Below are positions 10,444-20,952 of a stretch of 64,000 bases of DNA, in pieces (positions within the stretch are counted from its first letter, which is position 1; each line of letters begins with the position of its first letter). The stretch is from Sipunculus nudus (taxonomy: Eukaryota > Annelida > Sipuncula > Golfingiida > Sipunculidae): NCBI GenBank assembly GCA_026874595.1, contig CM049311.1:16827676-16891675 (forward strand), read 5' to 3'. Made by a program: the position numbers and the translations under genes. A model generated the notes under the pieces. That model worked only from the letters and a program-made list of their open reading frames with translations, did not search any database and was not told the origin of the DNA.

Positions 10444-11460
10444 TACAGTGAAAACTGGTCTAACGGACACCTCTCTTAGGCGGAGAACTGGCTATTACGG
10501 ACAAGATAGTTAAGTCCCTACAAAATTCCCTATATGTTATGTATAAGCGGAACCTCTATAAGGCGGACACCTCACTACTGCGGACAACGGACAGCAGATT
10601 TCAACTCGAAACAACATTCTAGGAGTTAATGAACCTGAGAAATGCGGACACGATACGCCATCTTCGGCGGACACTGATCACTCGCCCCGGGCAACATCAA
10701 AGACCACCTGTACTGTTGTTGTTCCTAGGAATGAAACACAAAGGATTATGCAATCCCTAGTTGTTACCTTAACGCGTGGCTGTGTTTATGTCATGGTGTT
10801 ATTTGCTCCTAAGTTAAATACAGCAAATATGAAGCGGTAAACATCGTGTAAGTTATTTCACGGTTGATCATTCACACGTTGCGAACCTGCATATTTTCGC
10901 CCGACCGCGGGGTCATTAAATTGATTAAACGGCTACCGATTACCCATGCGTCCCTGATCACCCCGCGCAATATCTAACTGTAAAATTAGCCACTCTGTTA
11001 TAGCAGGTTGTTTGATATTAAATTATCGGTTTTGCTCAGTATATCTCAAACAGATCTGCTCAGTGTCAAACATCTGCTTGCTCTGTAGCTGTTTGTACCC
11101 TGCCGGCGTGCACAAGCTCCTAGGGGTTCGTTTTATCTCGGGTGCCTTCAACATTAAATCAAATCAAACCAAACAACCATCATCAAAGAAAGTTTATTTT
11201 AGGCTTAAGCTAAATTCACCTATAAAAAAGGATGTTCCCAGGTTCGTAGTCATTACAATCTTCGCATTATCAACGTCGTCATTATTATTGAGATTATCGC
11301 ATTTGGACAGCTGAAAAAATAGAGCTTGCAGCTGTTCGTTGTCTTTATTTATAATCCCTCGGTTATCAACCAAGGTCAACCTGCCTAATAAGGACACCTC
11401 ACTATTAAGGACAGAATGATTGAGTCCCTTGACTGTCCGCTTTAGACAGGTTTCACTGTA
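10444..11460. mobile_element. Non-autonomous Tc1/mariner-pogo-like DNA transposon
   Basis: The element body is 10446-11458, flanked on both sides by the dinucleotide TA, the expected target-site duplication of the superfamily. The left end is CAGTGAAAACTGGTCTAACG. The right end read in reverse is CAGTGAAACCTGTCTAAAGC. Both terminal regions repeat GCGGACA and AAGGACACCTCACTA words, giving extended sub-terminal inverted repeats. The interior of about 1 kb has no transposase-like frame, so it is probably a non-autonomous derivative. Confidence 0.8.
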
Positions 11461-11589
11461 CTTGCCGACAGGTTCTCTGGTAACTGACATAATTGTAAAA
11501 TTTGACCTCATCGCGAATCTATTCCTAGCATGACTCCTCAAGAAATACCAATTAAGTCATTGCCCGTACAAGGGTTCTCGATTTACTTA

Positions 11590-12660
11590 GTACAGTAGCA
11601 TTTCGTACCAAGATGTCTCAGCAAAGTTTAATCCCTTGTACACGCCCTAGTGACCAGGAACCCTTTTATCAGAACCAAGTCCACTTCTTTGAGGTTTGAA
11701 TGTCTTGCTGCCACTTTACACGATTTTAGAGTTGAGGAAGATACTCCCTCACCGATCTCCTCCAAAACTGGTTTCTAATATATTGTGCATGACGCCAACG
11801 TTTGCGGTACTGGTCTCTTAACTGAACCTCCCCCATGGCAAAGGTGAATTACCGTGTAGTAACAGCAAATGATTTTGGGTAAGCGCTCCGTCATCCGTCA
11901 GATCATCGCTCATCTTGGTGATGGGTATACTGTTAACTATATCCTCAGCTTCACACATCAATGTGTTCAAAACATCATCTGTGAGCCTGATATCTCAAAG
12001 CAAAGCACACAATACCCTACGGACCCACCTGATCATCCTTTTCCACACGCCCCCTTGGTTTAAAGCGAGAGGTGGGTTAAACTGCCAATCCACCCTTGTC
12101 TACGAGCCAATCCTATGACATCGCCCCTGTCCACATTTCGTAAAGCTCTGGACAAATCACTAGGTGCACCTACAAAGTGTTTCTGCGAGAAATAAACCTG
12201 AAGAACCCGTTGAGGAAGGAGTCAGTCTCTAGGCTATCCAAGACTAGGCTATACGCAAAACAAGGACGACCTACTTCTGTCCGCTCAGGTGGAAGATCAA
12301 CTATCTTCTGGTACAGTGCAGGGGCGTACAGCCTCCTGCACGTGACACAGGAGTGTTTGGCCTTCTTAATAAGGGCTCTAGCCTTTATAATGCAGTATCT
12401 CTGCCTAATGCTACTAAGCAATCATTCTGTGCCTAGGTGTGCAGCATTGTGTCATTCTTGTACGATCATCTCCAGAAAGCAAATGCTTCGCACGTAAGAT
12501 AACTAGGTGCTTGGATTTGTCAAACATTTGGGCATGCTTCAATCTCCCACCTACAACTAACATGCCTCTAGTATCAAGGACAGGGTCAAGTTTCCTTACA
12601 GGACAGATCTTGGAAAACCCAACTCATTCCTAAGAGCAACTATCTCAGACCGAAATGTTA
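11590..12660 (-). pseudogene. BEL/Pao retrotransposon integrase relic
   Basis: On the minus strand the segment shows, in order, a BEL/Pao-type VVGGRLKHAQ word, an integrase zinc finger with H-x3-H (HNAAH) and C-x2-C (CVTCRR), the linker [60 protein letters not shown] with LTQNHLL, and a C-terminal FWRRSVREYLPQL followed by RVKW. These follow the family order. It is dead: a stop lies inside the zinc finger, at least three frame changes are needed, sequence before SFLNGFF appears deleted (including the first catalytic Asp region), and the Glu of GGxWER is Lys. Reverse transcriptase, gag and LTRs were not found nearby. Confidence 0.88.
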
Positions 12661-13019
12661 CTCTGAACATCTTTTGAGGCAATTGACTGTATATTATTTT
12701 ACTTTCATATATTAATGAAAAATCACCAAATATATGTCAAGAATGTAAACAATAAGCAGGAACCTAATCTCCTAGTTTGAAGTGTAGGAACCGCTTATGA
12801 TATTTTTGGGAGCTGGAGGTACTAAATAAGTGCTGGATTACATTACCAATTATTATTAAATTCGCCCGTCTTCTATGTAGAAGAGATAAACATATCAGAA
12901 ATCGCAACAATATTACACTGACATTTTAAACTTAATCCAAAGCTAAGCATTCATAGAACTAAACTTCTTTATTCCCTTTAATTGTCAAATGAAACAATCA
13001 ATCATTTACATTTGAAAAC
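12661..13019. other. No recognised feature
   Basis: AT-rich sequence between the BEL/Pao relic and the inverted exon-array relic. Nothing recognised. Confidence 0.5.
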
Positions 13020-13350
13020 CTAGATACGTATCGGAGACCAAAATGATTTCTGAAAATAAAATAAGGAAAGATATTGTTTTAGTTTAAAACAGCTTTACTA
13101 TTGTTTCCAAAATTGTTGTTTAAGAAGGGCTGGGGCAATCTTTACTTTTGACGTTATGAAGAAAAAGTATGGTAATATCGTAATTGGTAAAAATATTAAA
13201 TATACATTCATCATATCGATTGATTACAAATTATGGTGTAGAAATAAAGTAACCACATGATAGAGTAAAGATCTTTTTAATATTAACATCATTATCAACT
13301 ACCCTGTTTTTTCTTGAACCTTGACCTGATGCGTCTTTATATTACTTAAC

Positions 13351-13391
13351 CGACATTGCTGAGATTGTGTTTGGGGCATCAGGGTCATCAT
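13351..13391 (-). pseudogene. Type-B Thr-exon relic, inverted copy
   Basis: Aligned with the type-B relics at 42.2, 44.0 and 45.7 kb by the shared upstream words AATACTGTAAT and TTTTTGTA and by GACCCTGA. The acceptor reads GTAATGATG, so neither the GTAG nor the GAAG form of the site survives, and the donor region is degenerate (TCG|GTTAAG). Unlike the + strand relics it lacks the ACT-TAA stop, so it diverged separately. Confidence 0.4.
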
Positions 13392-13920
13392 TACAAAAAT
13401 TCAGATTACAGTATTTAAATCATTGAAAGCCTCTTCAATTTCTTTTTGAAAATATGATGTAAATATTAAATGCACCTCTATTATATCGATCAATTTCATA
13501 TTCTGCTGCAGAAATAAAGTAACAACATGAAACAGGAATGACCGTTTTAATATTAGCATTATTATTATTATTTAAGTATAACCAATTATTCCAATATCAA
13601 GAACTAGATAAGTATAGGATACCATAATGACTTCGGAAAAGAAAATGAGGAAAACGTCTCTTTTAACTAAAAGACATAATGTTTTCAAACTTGATGTTGG
13701 AGAAGAGTGGCCCGATCTTTATTCCTATCAACGAGAAAACAGTTACGGAAAGACGGTGGACGAAAACATTTATTACATGGTGCTCTCCTCTTTGTATCAA
13801 TCGATTACATTTCTTGAGAAAATAAATACCGTTTTAACACCAGATTCATTAGTAGGGTCCTTTTTCTCCACCTTTTTTTTTGCTTGAAACTTGCCCTGAT
13901 GCAAAATGAATCTTGCTTAC

Positions 13921-13980
13921 CAGTTGTTGATGGAGTTGTTGTTGGAGCACCGTTGGTGCTTGGTGTGGTTTTCGGGGCCA
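13921..13980 (-). pseudogene. Type-A Thr-rich exon with mutated acceptor
   Basis: Sixty nucleotides in phase 1 encode VAPKTTPSTN followed by GAPTTTPSTTG, clearly a paralogue of the + strand Thr/Pro exons. The donor is intact (ACTG|GTAAGC) and the polypyrimidine tract is recognisable, but the acceptor that reads CCAG|TGGCC elsewhere is TTCAA|TGGCC here. With AA in place of AG the exon should be skipped. The reading frame stays open, which suggests recent loss. A sequencing error at this base is possible. Confidence 0.65.
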
Positions 13981-13990
13981 TTGAAGAATA

Positions 13991-14939
13991 AGGTGAACGC
14001 AAAATAGTTTAAGTAAATTCAGTAACTAGGACAAGTTTATTTTCTTTTTCGCGAATATTTCCTATATACCAAATTTGTCGTAATAAAAGCCCCGGGCGCT
14101 CACAAAAATTCATTTTTTTTCACCGCCAAAGTTTTTTACCCTAATGTACACGCCGATGTCTGAAGCTATTGTGTCAGGAGTACACGCGCCACCTAATATG
14201 ATAAAATGTTCCCCATACGATTTGTGTTTCCTTGTAGAAAAGTATATCGTGTCTCGTTCCGTTGCTCCATGTTGTTTTTTTTCATTTCAAGTTCAGGTTC
14301 AAGCTCAATTGAATACAAAAGAGTTGTATCGAAATCCATAGCCGAAACTTTGAGTGGCTCGATTAACCTAATATTGTTTTGGAATTAGCGTCCCAAAATC
14401 TGCTTTGCTATGAAAACCAAAGCCTAAGGTCAATTATGTGGTCGATTTTATTATATAATTAGATCACGTTGATGTTTTCCCTTTCCGAAGAAGAAAAAAC
14501 ACTTTGTTTCAAATTGATTTGAATGATAATTAACAATTTACCTGTCAGGCGATACAAAAAAATTACTTAGGAATGAATCATTCGCATAAAGCCTAGACGT
14601 ATGACGTAATACCCATGTCAGAAATCCTAGTTAGTGCTTCTAGCTTCGATAGAAGTCTTGGCATGGGGGATACCTTGCATTTTTTTTGTCATACTAACCA
14701 TTCAAATATACAACTGTCACATTAAACTGCAACGATAAAGATTCTTCGGACCGTGCAATCCGTTGATGAACACAATGATTAATAAATAGTCAACCTGGGC
14801 ATTTTTCTTAACTGTAATTAGTTTCATGGCACGCACATTGACTAACGCGGCATAGAGTTTCGTTGTCTTAATATTTCATTTATCAGAGAACATATAAAAT
14901 ATGTGAAATAACAAACACCAAGTAAATATATTTTATTGA
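13991..14939. other. No recognised feature
   Basis: AT-rich sequence on both strands without a supported exon. Open frames of 60-65 codons at 14144-14388 overlap each other and look accidental. Confidence 0.5.
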
Positions 14940-15500
14940 AAAAAACATCCACATACGTACCTGAATTCAACGAGTATTATCATCGTCAGGGGAAATACCT
15001 TGAACGAACACAGCCGTGTTGGTCGGTCATTCAAACCGGCATATGGACAAAATACGTCTCTGTTGTTTAATTAATATTATTTCACAAAGAGACCATATAA
15101 TTACGAGAAATAACAAACATAGACTATATAAATTACAATAAAACAAACACCAAGTTAATATATATTTTTATTTAATGAAACAGCCATTGACGTACCTGAA
15201 TTCCACCGGGAAAACTTCGGTAGGGGATGGACCTAATACAAAACTGAGCGGTGGCGGTTTTAAGCCCGCATATGAACAAAATTCGTCTTTTTAGTTTAAT
15301 TAATCTGTTGAACAGAAAACATAAATTATAAGAAATAATAAACATATATATATGTATATATATATATATATATTTCATTGTATGAAACATCCACATACGT
15401 ACCTGAATTCAGGTCACCCGATTATTGCCTCCTGCAGGGTTGGCTTTTACGGACACAGTCAATGTAATCTATGACACTGATTCTAGACCACTGATTCTGT
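14940..15500 (-). repeat. Three diverged tandem copies with a CAG|GTACGT donor-like core
   Basis: Copies begin near 14945, 15185 and 15390. Read on the minus strand each has GAATTCAGGTACGT close to ATGT-GATGTTT or a related word. Copies 1 and 2 also share CATATG(C)CGG and TTTTGT(C/T)CATATG words and the intervening ACCAAGT-AATATAT text. Copy 2 is open through the donor-like site (SIPYRSFPGGIQ); copies 1 and 3 have stops in that frame. A coding role is doubtful; a repeated noncoding unit is the safer call. Confidence 0.6.
15343..15373. repeat. (TA)n microsatellite
   Basis: A short interrupted TA run inside the threefold repeat. Confidence 0.9.
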
Positions 15501-18252
15501 AATGTCCAACTGATATCATTATTATATTAGACGATATTATTATAAGCGTGTCGGAGAAACTGGCGGTAAATTTTAAGCTTGGCGAGGTGAATTGAAAGCA
15601 TTACGATGCCTCACGTTATATTGCTTAGGAAGAAAAACGGGGTTAGGATGGCTAATCCCTTAGTTCTCTTAATGTGATCTCCAAAATCCGGTGGTTGTGG
15701 GTGGGGCGGGGGTGGGGGGCTTGTTATGTTAGGGACGCTTATTACGTCAAATACGGTAAAGCTACAGCTACATGCTTTTAATATTTGTCCTCTCAAGTGC
15801 CTTTCTTTCTTTTGTGCTTCAATGGACTTCAGGCAAAGCATGCTTTATCTGAAAGCGTTCTGGGTTTTCCTTCAATTAAGCTCACTCGGCCCAGGGCGTG
15901 TCATGTCAGGGACCCCAGTTTTTGTGCATTTTTCGCAGGCCAATTCTAATCACTTTTTACTGAAATATCCATTATAACGCCTCTTAAGAAATTTTACTCC
16001 CTTATACGGTAGTGAAGGTTTTTGTTGAAACACTTTTATTCGTTTTTTTTTCAGGTATCAGCTTTTTATACCTAACATGTGATTCTTTCCATGATAACAA
16101 TGTTTATAAATGTTCAGCCAATTTATGGGGTAGTGTAAAACGAAGTTGTTTAAAAGGAAGCTCTTAAAAGGAAGTTCTAAATGATCCGTGGGCGTTGAAA
16201 CATGAACACATGTTACCGTACATCTGTACACAGATAAGGAAGCCATTAAAAAGATAGATTCTGTATTTGGTGCCTACAAACGTCAACCAGGGTCCTCTTA
16301 TTAGTAATGTGTGCATGTGTACACGTTTCATATGTTAGCATTCTCACGCTACAGTAACACTAGTTTGTTAACCTAGCGAGTGACAGAACAAAATGCATAC
16401 GAATTGACCCCTTTTAAAACGGTAACAAAAGAATCTTTCTTTGGCATAGTGGTATATAAGATATAATGTATAATGTAATGGTGTTTTTGATAACCTGCTT
16501 CATTTAATGGTGTTTTTAAACATTTAACCCTGACCCTCAACGAATATTCAGCAAATCTGCAAATTACTTTTTGTGTTAATTTGCTTATATATCTCTTTTC
16601 GTGTATTCGCTGTTTTTTAATAACTGTACAAAGAACTGTAATCAGACCAACGAGGGTTATATCGCTTTATGCATCTTGCTGTAAATTTTAAACATGCGAC
16701 GCCTCTCTCGTTTGGCGTTAGCACCATTTCTGGCACAGGGTCAAGAATCAAACCAACGAGAGCTAGTGTTCTGGAATAAACATAATTTTTGTGATGTCAT
16801 CTGAGCTTCAATTAATATAAAAAATCTTTCTGATACTTTCTCTTGGCTATAGTTAAATAATTACTACAAATTATTTGAACAGTAGATGACTTCTATTTAG
16901 ATTGTTATATCTGTTCTATTGTTTTCTCTCTGACAATGATGATGTCGTGCCAACGTTGTTTTACGGAAAAGATGTTTCTCACTCATAATTCGAAGACCCT
17001 ATATATGCCTTACGTCTTTTCCCATAACATGTTTCGTTGATGATAAGTTGAATAATATAATTCTTATTGGGGAGGGGTTTCCTGGAGAATTCTAGTACCA
17101 GTAATTTTCATATAATGTAACTGAGCCACTTGAAAGAAGTCCGTTACGGAATGCCCACGATTACAAAAATGCAACATTCAGTCCCTATTAGCTTATTACG
17201 AATTTATCTATCTTATAGAACCGTGGATTTTTTACGGGTGCATCTGTTGCTATATAAAGTTTTATTGAACTTATAAATTCAATTGTCTAGACGACGACAA
17301 AACCGTTTAATTCGACATCAGTATAGATTTAAAAATTTTATATTTGGAAAAAAACATAAACCATTTATCCACTTTGATTGTATGAGTGTTCATGACCCTC
17401 ACCCGCATGCATATAGCACTTTACTATAATACATTCCTGCTGCGAAAACAGGGTTCCCTGCGATAACGGATAAGTCGGGGAAAAATTATAAAAGGTCATG
17501 GCACGTTATGGCACGCCAAGACCAAACGTTATGGCACGCCTTGAAAGTCTGTGTTAATAAGGGTAACAGGGAAAAGTCAGGGAATGACATGGCGCTTGAT
17601 GTCAGGCTAAAAGGCTTTTGTGCTTTTTGTAAAGATGTGGATTTATTTTCTGTTCTGTTTGATTTTTTGACACAAATTTAGGTTATATATACAAGGCATG
17701 GGTCATGGATTCCCAAGACCGTGTAGCAACATTTACTATGGGTCAATCCACAATGCATATGTGGCACTTTTAAAATTTTATACGAGCAGAAGCGGATCCA
17801 GAGGGGGATTCAGTGGGGTCCGGAACCCTCCCGACTTCGCACAGACAAACAATTTTACGCCGCTGCAACCTTTTGCAAGGGTTTCAGACCATTTTTTTGC
17901 GGCTTGATCCCCTTTACCGCACCTTGGGGCCTTTTTAAGGTTGATCCCTAGTCCTGGGTAAACCCCTCTTTTCCTAAATCCTTGACCTGTCCCTCACGAG
18001 GATATTAACCTGCGCAGATAACGACAAAGGCCATTAACCTTGCAGTTACACTGATCCATTTAAGCGATTATAATTTTTGCTGTAAAAACATACACATATA
18101 ATGACAACTTTTGCTATAAACACTGTCTAAAATGCCTTTTTAACAATGTTAGAGCTTATGGCTATAAACTTTTCAAGATATGAATTTCATTTTTTTTTTT
18201 TGTAATTAAAAATACATAAAGGATACATGAAGCTTAATTAATTTGCTTTTGA
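15501..18252. other. No gene recognised
   Basis: Largely unique AT-rich DNA. The word GTTATGGCACGCC (or a near match) occurs three times between 17490 and 17545. A block near 17795-17900 (GGATCCAGAGGGGGATTCAG) looks like a transposon end and loosely resembles GCGTATCCAGGATTTG at 54970. No exon is supported. Confidence 0.45.
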
Positions 18253-20560
18253 TTTTTTAGCTCGTTCGGCCGTCCTTTAACTTCTTTGTGAACATCCAAG
18301 GGGTTAATACAAATCTCCTTGGAAACCTGACATTAGGTCACTGCATCGTCTATCGTCTGAACTATCGGGCTGGTTTGTGTACCGAAGAATAATAAAAAAA
18401 AATGATACAAATCCCCCAGTATCTGAAACTTAACGTATTAAATGTCATGATTTTTGCATAGTTTATTGATCATGGACAGTTTCTTCAACTGCCGAAGACT
18501 GGTAAAGCTAACTGTATTTTTATTCTTTTTACGGTTTTTTTTATTTATTTTTGAGATGTCAAATTACAGTAATTCTGTCAGTTTCTCCGCTGTGGTTTCG
18601 TATTATATCTTGAAATATTGTATATTTATCTATCATGAAAAGTATCAACGCTTCTTGAAAATTGGTGGCACCACCTGTTTTTTTTTTTTTTTTCTTATCT
18701 TGATGCAATTTCCCCTATTTTAGACTGCCAAATTACATCGGTGATACTCAACTGTAGTTTCATCTAGTGTCCTGAAATATTTGTAAGTTCATTTTATCCT
18801 AAGAAGGAGGACAGATATATTTTTGTTCATTCCTATCGTCTTTCATTGTCACCAACTGTAGGATATCTTGTGGGTGCATTTTCTCTTGAAGCACTGCATA
18901 TTTGCCTAAAAATTAAAAATATTTCTACAAAAATCTTGGTGGTATTTAAAAACTGGTAACCCTGACCTTGATATTCAATGTCAAATCAGCCGAAATTTAA
19001 ATGTTTTGTAAAACCCATATCTTTTGAATTTCTCATCGTGGTCCTCCACGTTCTGTGAGGAGATAAAAAATAAAGACATTGACAGGATCTTCAGTGTCAA
19101 GTCAGCCGAATTATATTCATAATGTTAAGGATTTCTTGTGAACGTTATATTAGACCTATTACCATGCGTCCGTCCCTCACAGTTTCCATGCCAGTTGTTT
19201 ACTCCAAGTTCTCAGATGAGTTCCATACTGATGTCCTTTAACATGATTTCCAAGGTCCACTCTGTGGAATTTTAGGATTATTCTGACCCCTTTGAATTTT
19301 AAAGTACTGAAGAGTTTTCCTTCACATTTGTAACTCACCAGACATTCCGCCATGTTCTGAGAGGAGTTTGAAAACCGCAGAGCCTGAACCTGATTTTTAA
19401 GCCTGTAAACTGTGAGAACCATTAGAACAATTGGATCTCAATTCAATTATTTCCTCACAGGTAAATTTAAATATTCTTACAAGTAGAAGCAAACATTTGA
19501 CAATCATAGATGTCATTTAATTTAAGCAAATAATCGAACAATATAATTTCTAGTTCTTCGCCACCATTTTATCTTACTTCTTTTGAATGATTGTTTATGC
19601 ATTTAATGTCAAGAAAGATATAAAGAGTATTGTGGGTAATATGTTTTCACACGGATGCCGCCGCCGCCACGTCTGCGTTCGCCTTCGGGGAACTCCTCTG
19701 AAATGTAAACTAGCGAATAAGAAAGACTTGTAGCGATACCTGCAATCATATTTGTGCAGTTTGAATCTGGGTGTCTTAGTGATAAAAGGCCAGTATTTGA
19801 AATTGGGTCCATCGATTTTAGATTTCTTCATCTCGTACCCAAGAGAGGGGGCGCCGTCTGCAATTGTTTTTGCGTGGCTTCCATTCGTTATGGAGACACG
19901 TCTAATGAGTAGATTAATATGTCGCCCGGAAATTGATTACATTTCCTCTTTTCAAAGAGCTTTGATGTAGACCTGACAGGTGGCGCACCCTGCCGTTCCG
20001 TTTTATATATATTGATATATACACTGATACACTAAACCAGTCATATAAATGCATGAAAGTATTCAACAAATACTTATCTGCAGGTGGTGCAACTTGTCTC
20101 ATGAATGAGAAATCTACCAAGACGGATGAGCATGGAAAATTCAGGTCGAAATTAAAATCTACTACTGAGAAAAAAGGCCTGAAATTTCATATTTCTAAAT
20201 ATATTTGATACCTCCATCTTGTACACAAATCTGATTATGCCACCTACAATCGTTTTCACATAGCGAAAATCCATCCTAGACAAGACAGGTGGTGCCATCT
20301 ACCTTTTTGATTTTCCAGAATATATTTCCTGTTTTTCTCTCTGGAATGGATTGATGTATTCAACTGAAAATTTGCATGCCCATACATCTTGGATTTTTTT
20401 ACTCTTGTATACAAGACTGCTTCGGTCACCTAAAGTCAATTTCAAATCGCTCACTGCTCAAACTGCTCCATTGGATTCCCGTCAAGTACCGCGTACAATA
20501 AAAACTTCCTGTTTTTGTCTACCACCATTTTGATGACTCACTTCCATCATATTTGTCTGA
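18253..20560 (+). mobile_element. TAGCTC-type dispersed element, copy C (long, diverged)
   Basis: It starts TTTTTTAGCTCGTTCGGCCGTCC. It shares with the copy at 55214-57557 the words ATCTCCTTGGAAAC, GGTGGCACCACCTG or GGTGGTGCCA, CAGGTGGCGC, ATACATCTTGGAT and, near the end, CTACCATTTTGATGA (here CACCATTTTGATGA), in the same order. The right boundary is uncertain. No long open frame; probably a non-autonomous element of about 2.3 kb. Confidence 0.6.
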
Positions 20561-20640
20561 ATGAATTATAACATATAGACCGTTGCGTGCGCTTCGCTCG
20601 GGTGGCGTAAATCTTCTTAAATAACAAAGTGTTACATAGA

Positions 20641-20773
20641 AGTCGGTGAACTTTCCTTCCGTTTCATAGCCCCCAAAAACTGGAATTCACTTCCTATTAC
20701 ACTTATAAAATCTCAAACACCTGTATAATTGAAATTTAATTTAAAAACGTATCTCTTTCGGCAAGCTTTTAGT
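20641..20773 (+). pseudogene. Non-LTR retrotransposon ORF2 C-terminus relic (CR1/L2/Jockey-like)
   Basis: One frame reads LSFRFIAPKNWNSLPITL and then, past a TAA, LKFNLKTYLFRQAF before a TAG. The pattern aPkxWNSLP followed by FKxxLKTYLFxxAF is characteristic of the tail of the reverse transcriptase polypeptide in CR1/L2/Jockey-type LINEs. The fragment is truncated upstream and has an internal stop. A GT run and an (ATT)n run follow, fitting a LINE 3' end. Confidence 0.7.
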
Positions 20774-20915
20774 ATTTAATATGCCTTAGTTTTTTTTCTG
20801 GGTCGGGAACTGGGAGTAGATTTCCATGAAATTGTACATGGGTATGTGTGTGTGTGTGTGTGAATTGCCCCGTAAGTCCGACCTTCGGAAAAGTTGGCAC
20901 CATTTTAATACTCTA

Positions 20916-20916
<1 letters not shown>

Positions 20917-20951
<35 letters not shown>
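20917..20951. repeat. (ATT)n microsatellite, probable LINE 3' tail
   Basis: About eleven ATT units. A microsatellite tail is a usual 3' end of several LINE clades, and this one follows a LINE C-terminal relic by about 150 bp. A shorter GT run lies between them near 20848-20862. Confidence 0.85.

Positions 20952-20952
<1 letters not shown>

Larger units (their letters stand above)
13020..13990 (-). repeat. Inverted relic of the Thr-exon repeat unit
   Basis: Read on the minus strand, this block matches intronic text of the 40-46 kb array. It has the words around TTTGGAAACAATAGTAAAGCTGTTTTAAAC, TATATCGAT followed by CACATG-GTTACTTTATTTC, and the 3' flank of a type-A exon. It holds one type-A exon (13921-13980) and one type-B relic (13351-13391). 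Two copies of the post-B flank are visible (about 13020-13300 and 13440-13620). It is therefore an inverted, rearranged copy of the same unit, 26 kb from the main array. Confidence 0.7.

Noticed and set aside
14144-14388. Two overlapping + strand frames of 60-65 codons.
   Set aside because: They lie in different frames of the same stretch and show no supporting signal.
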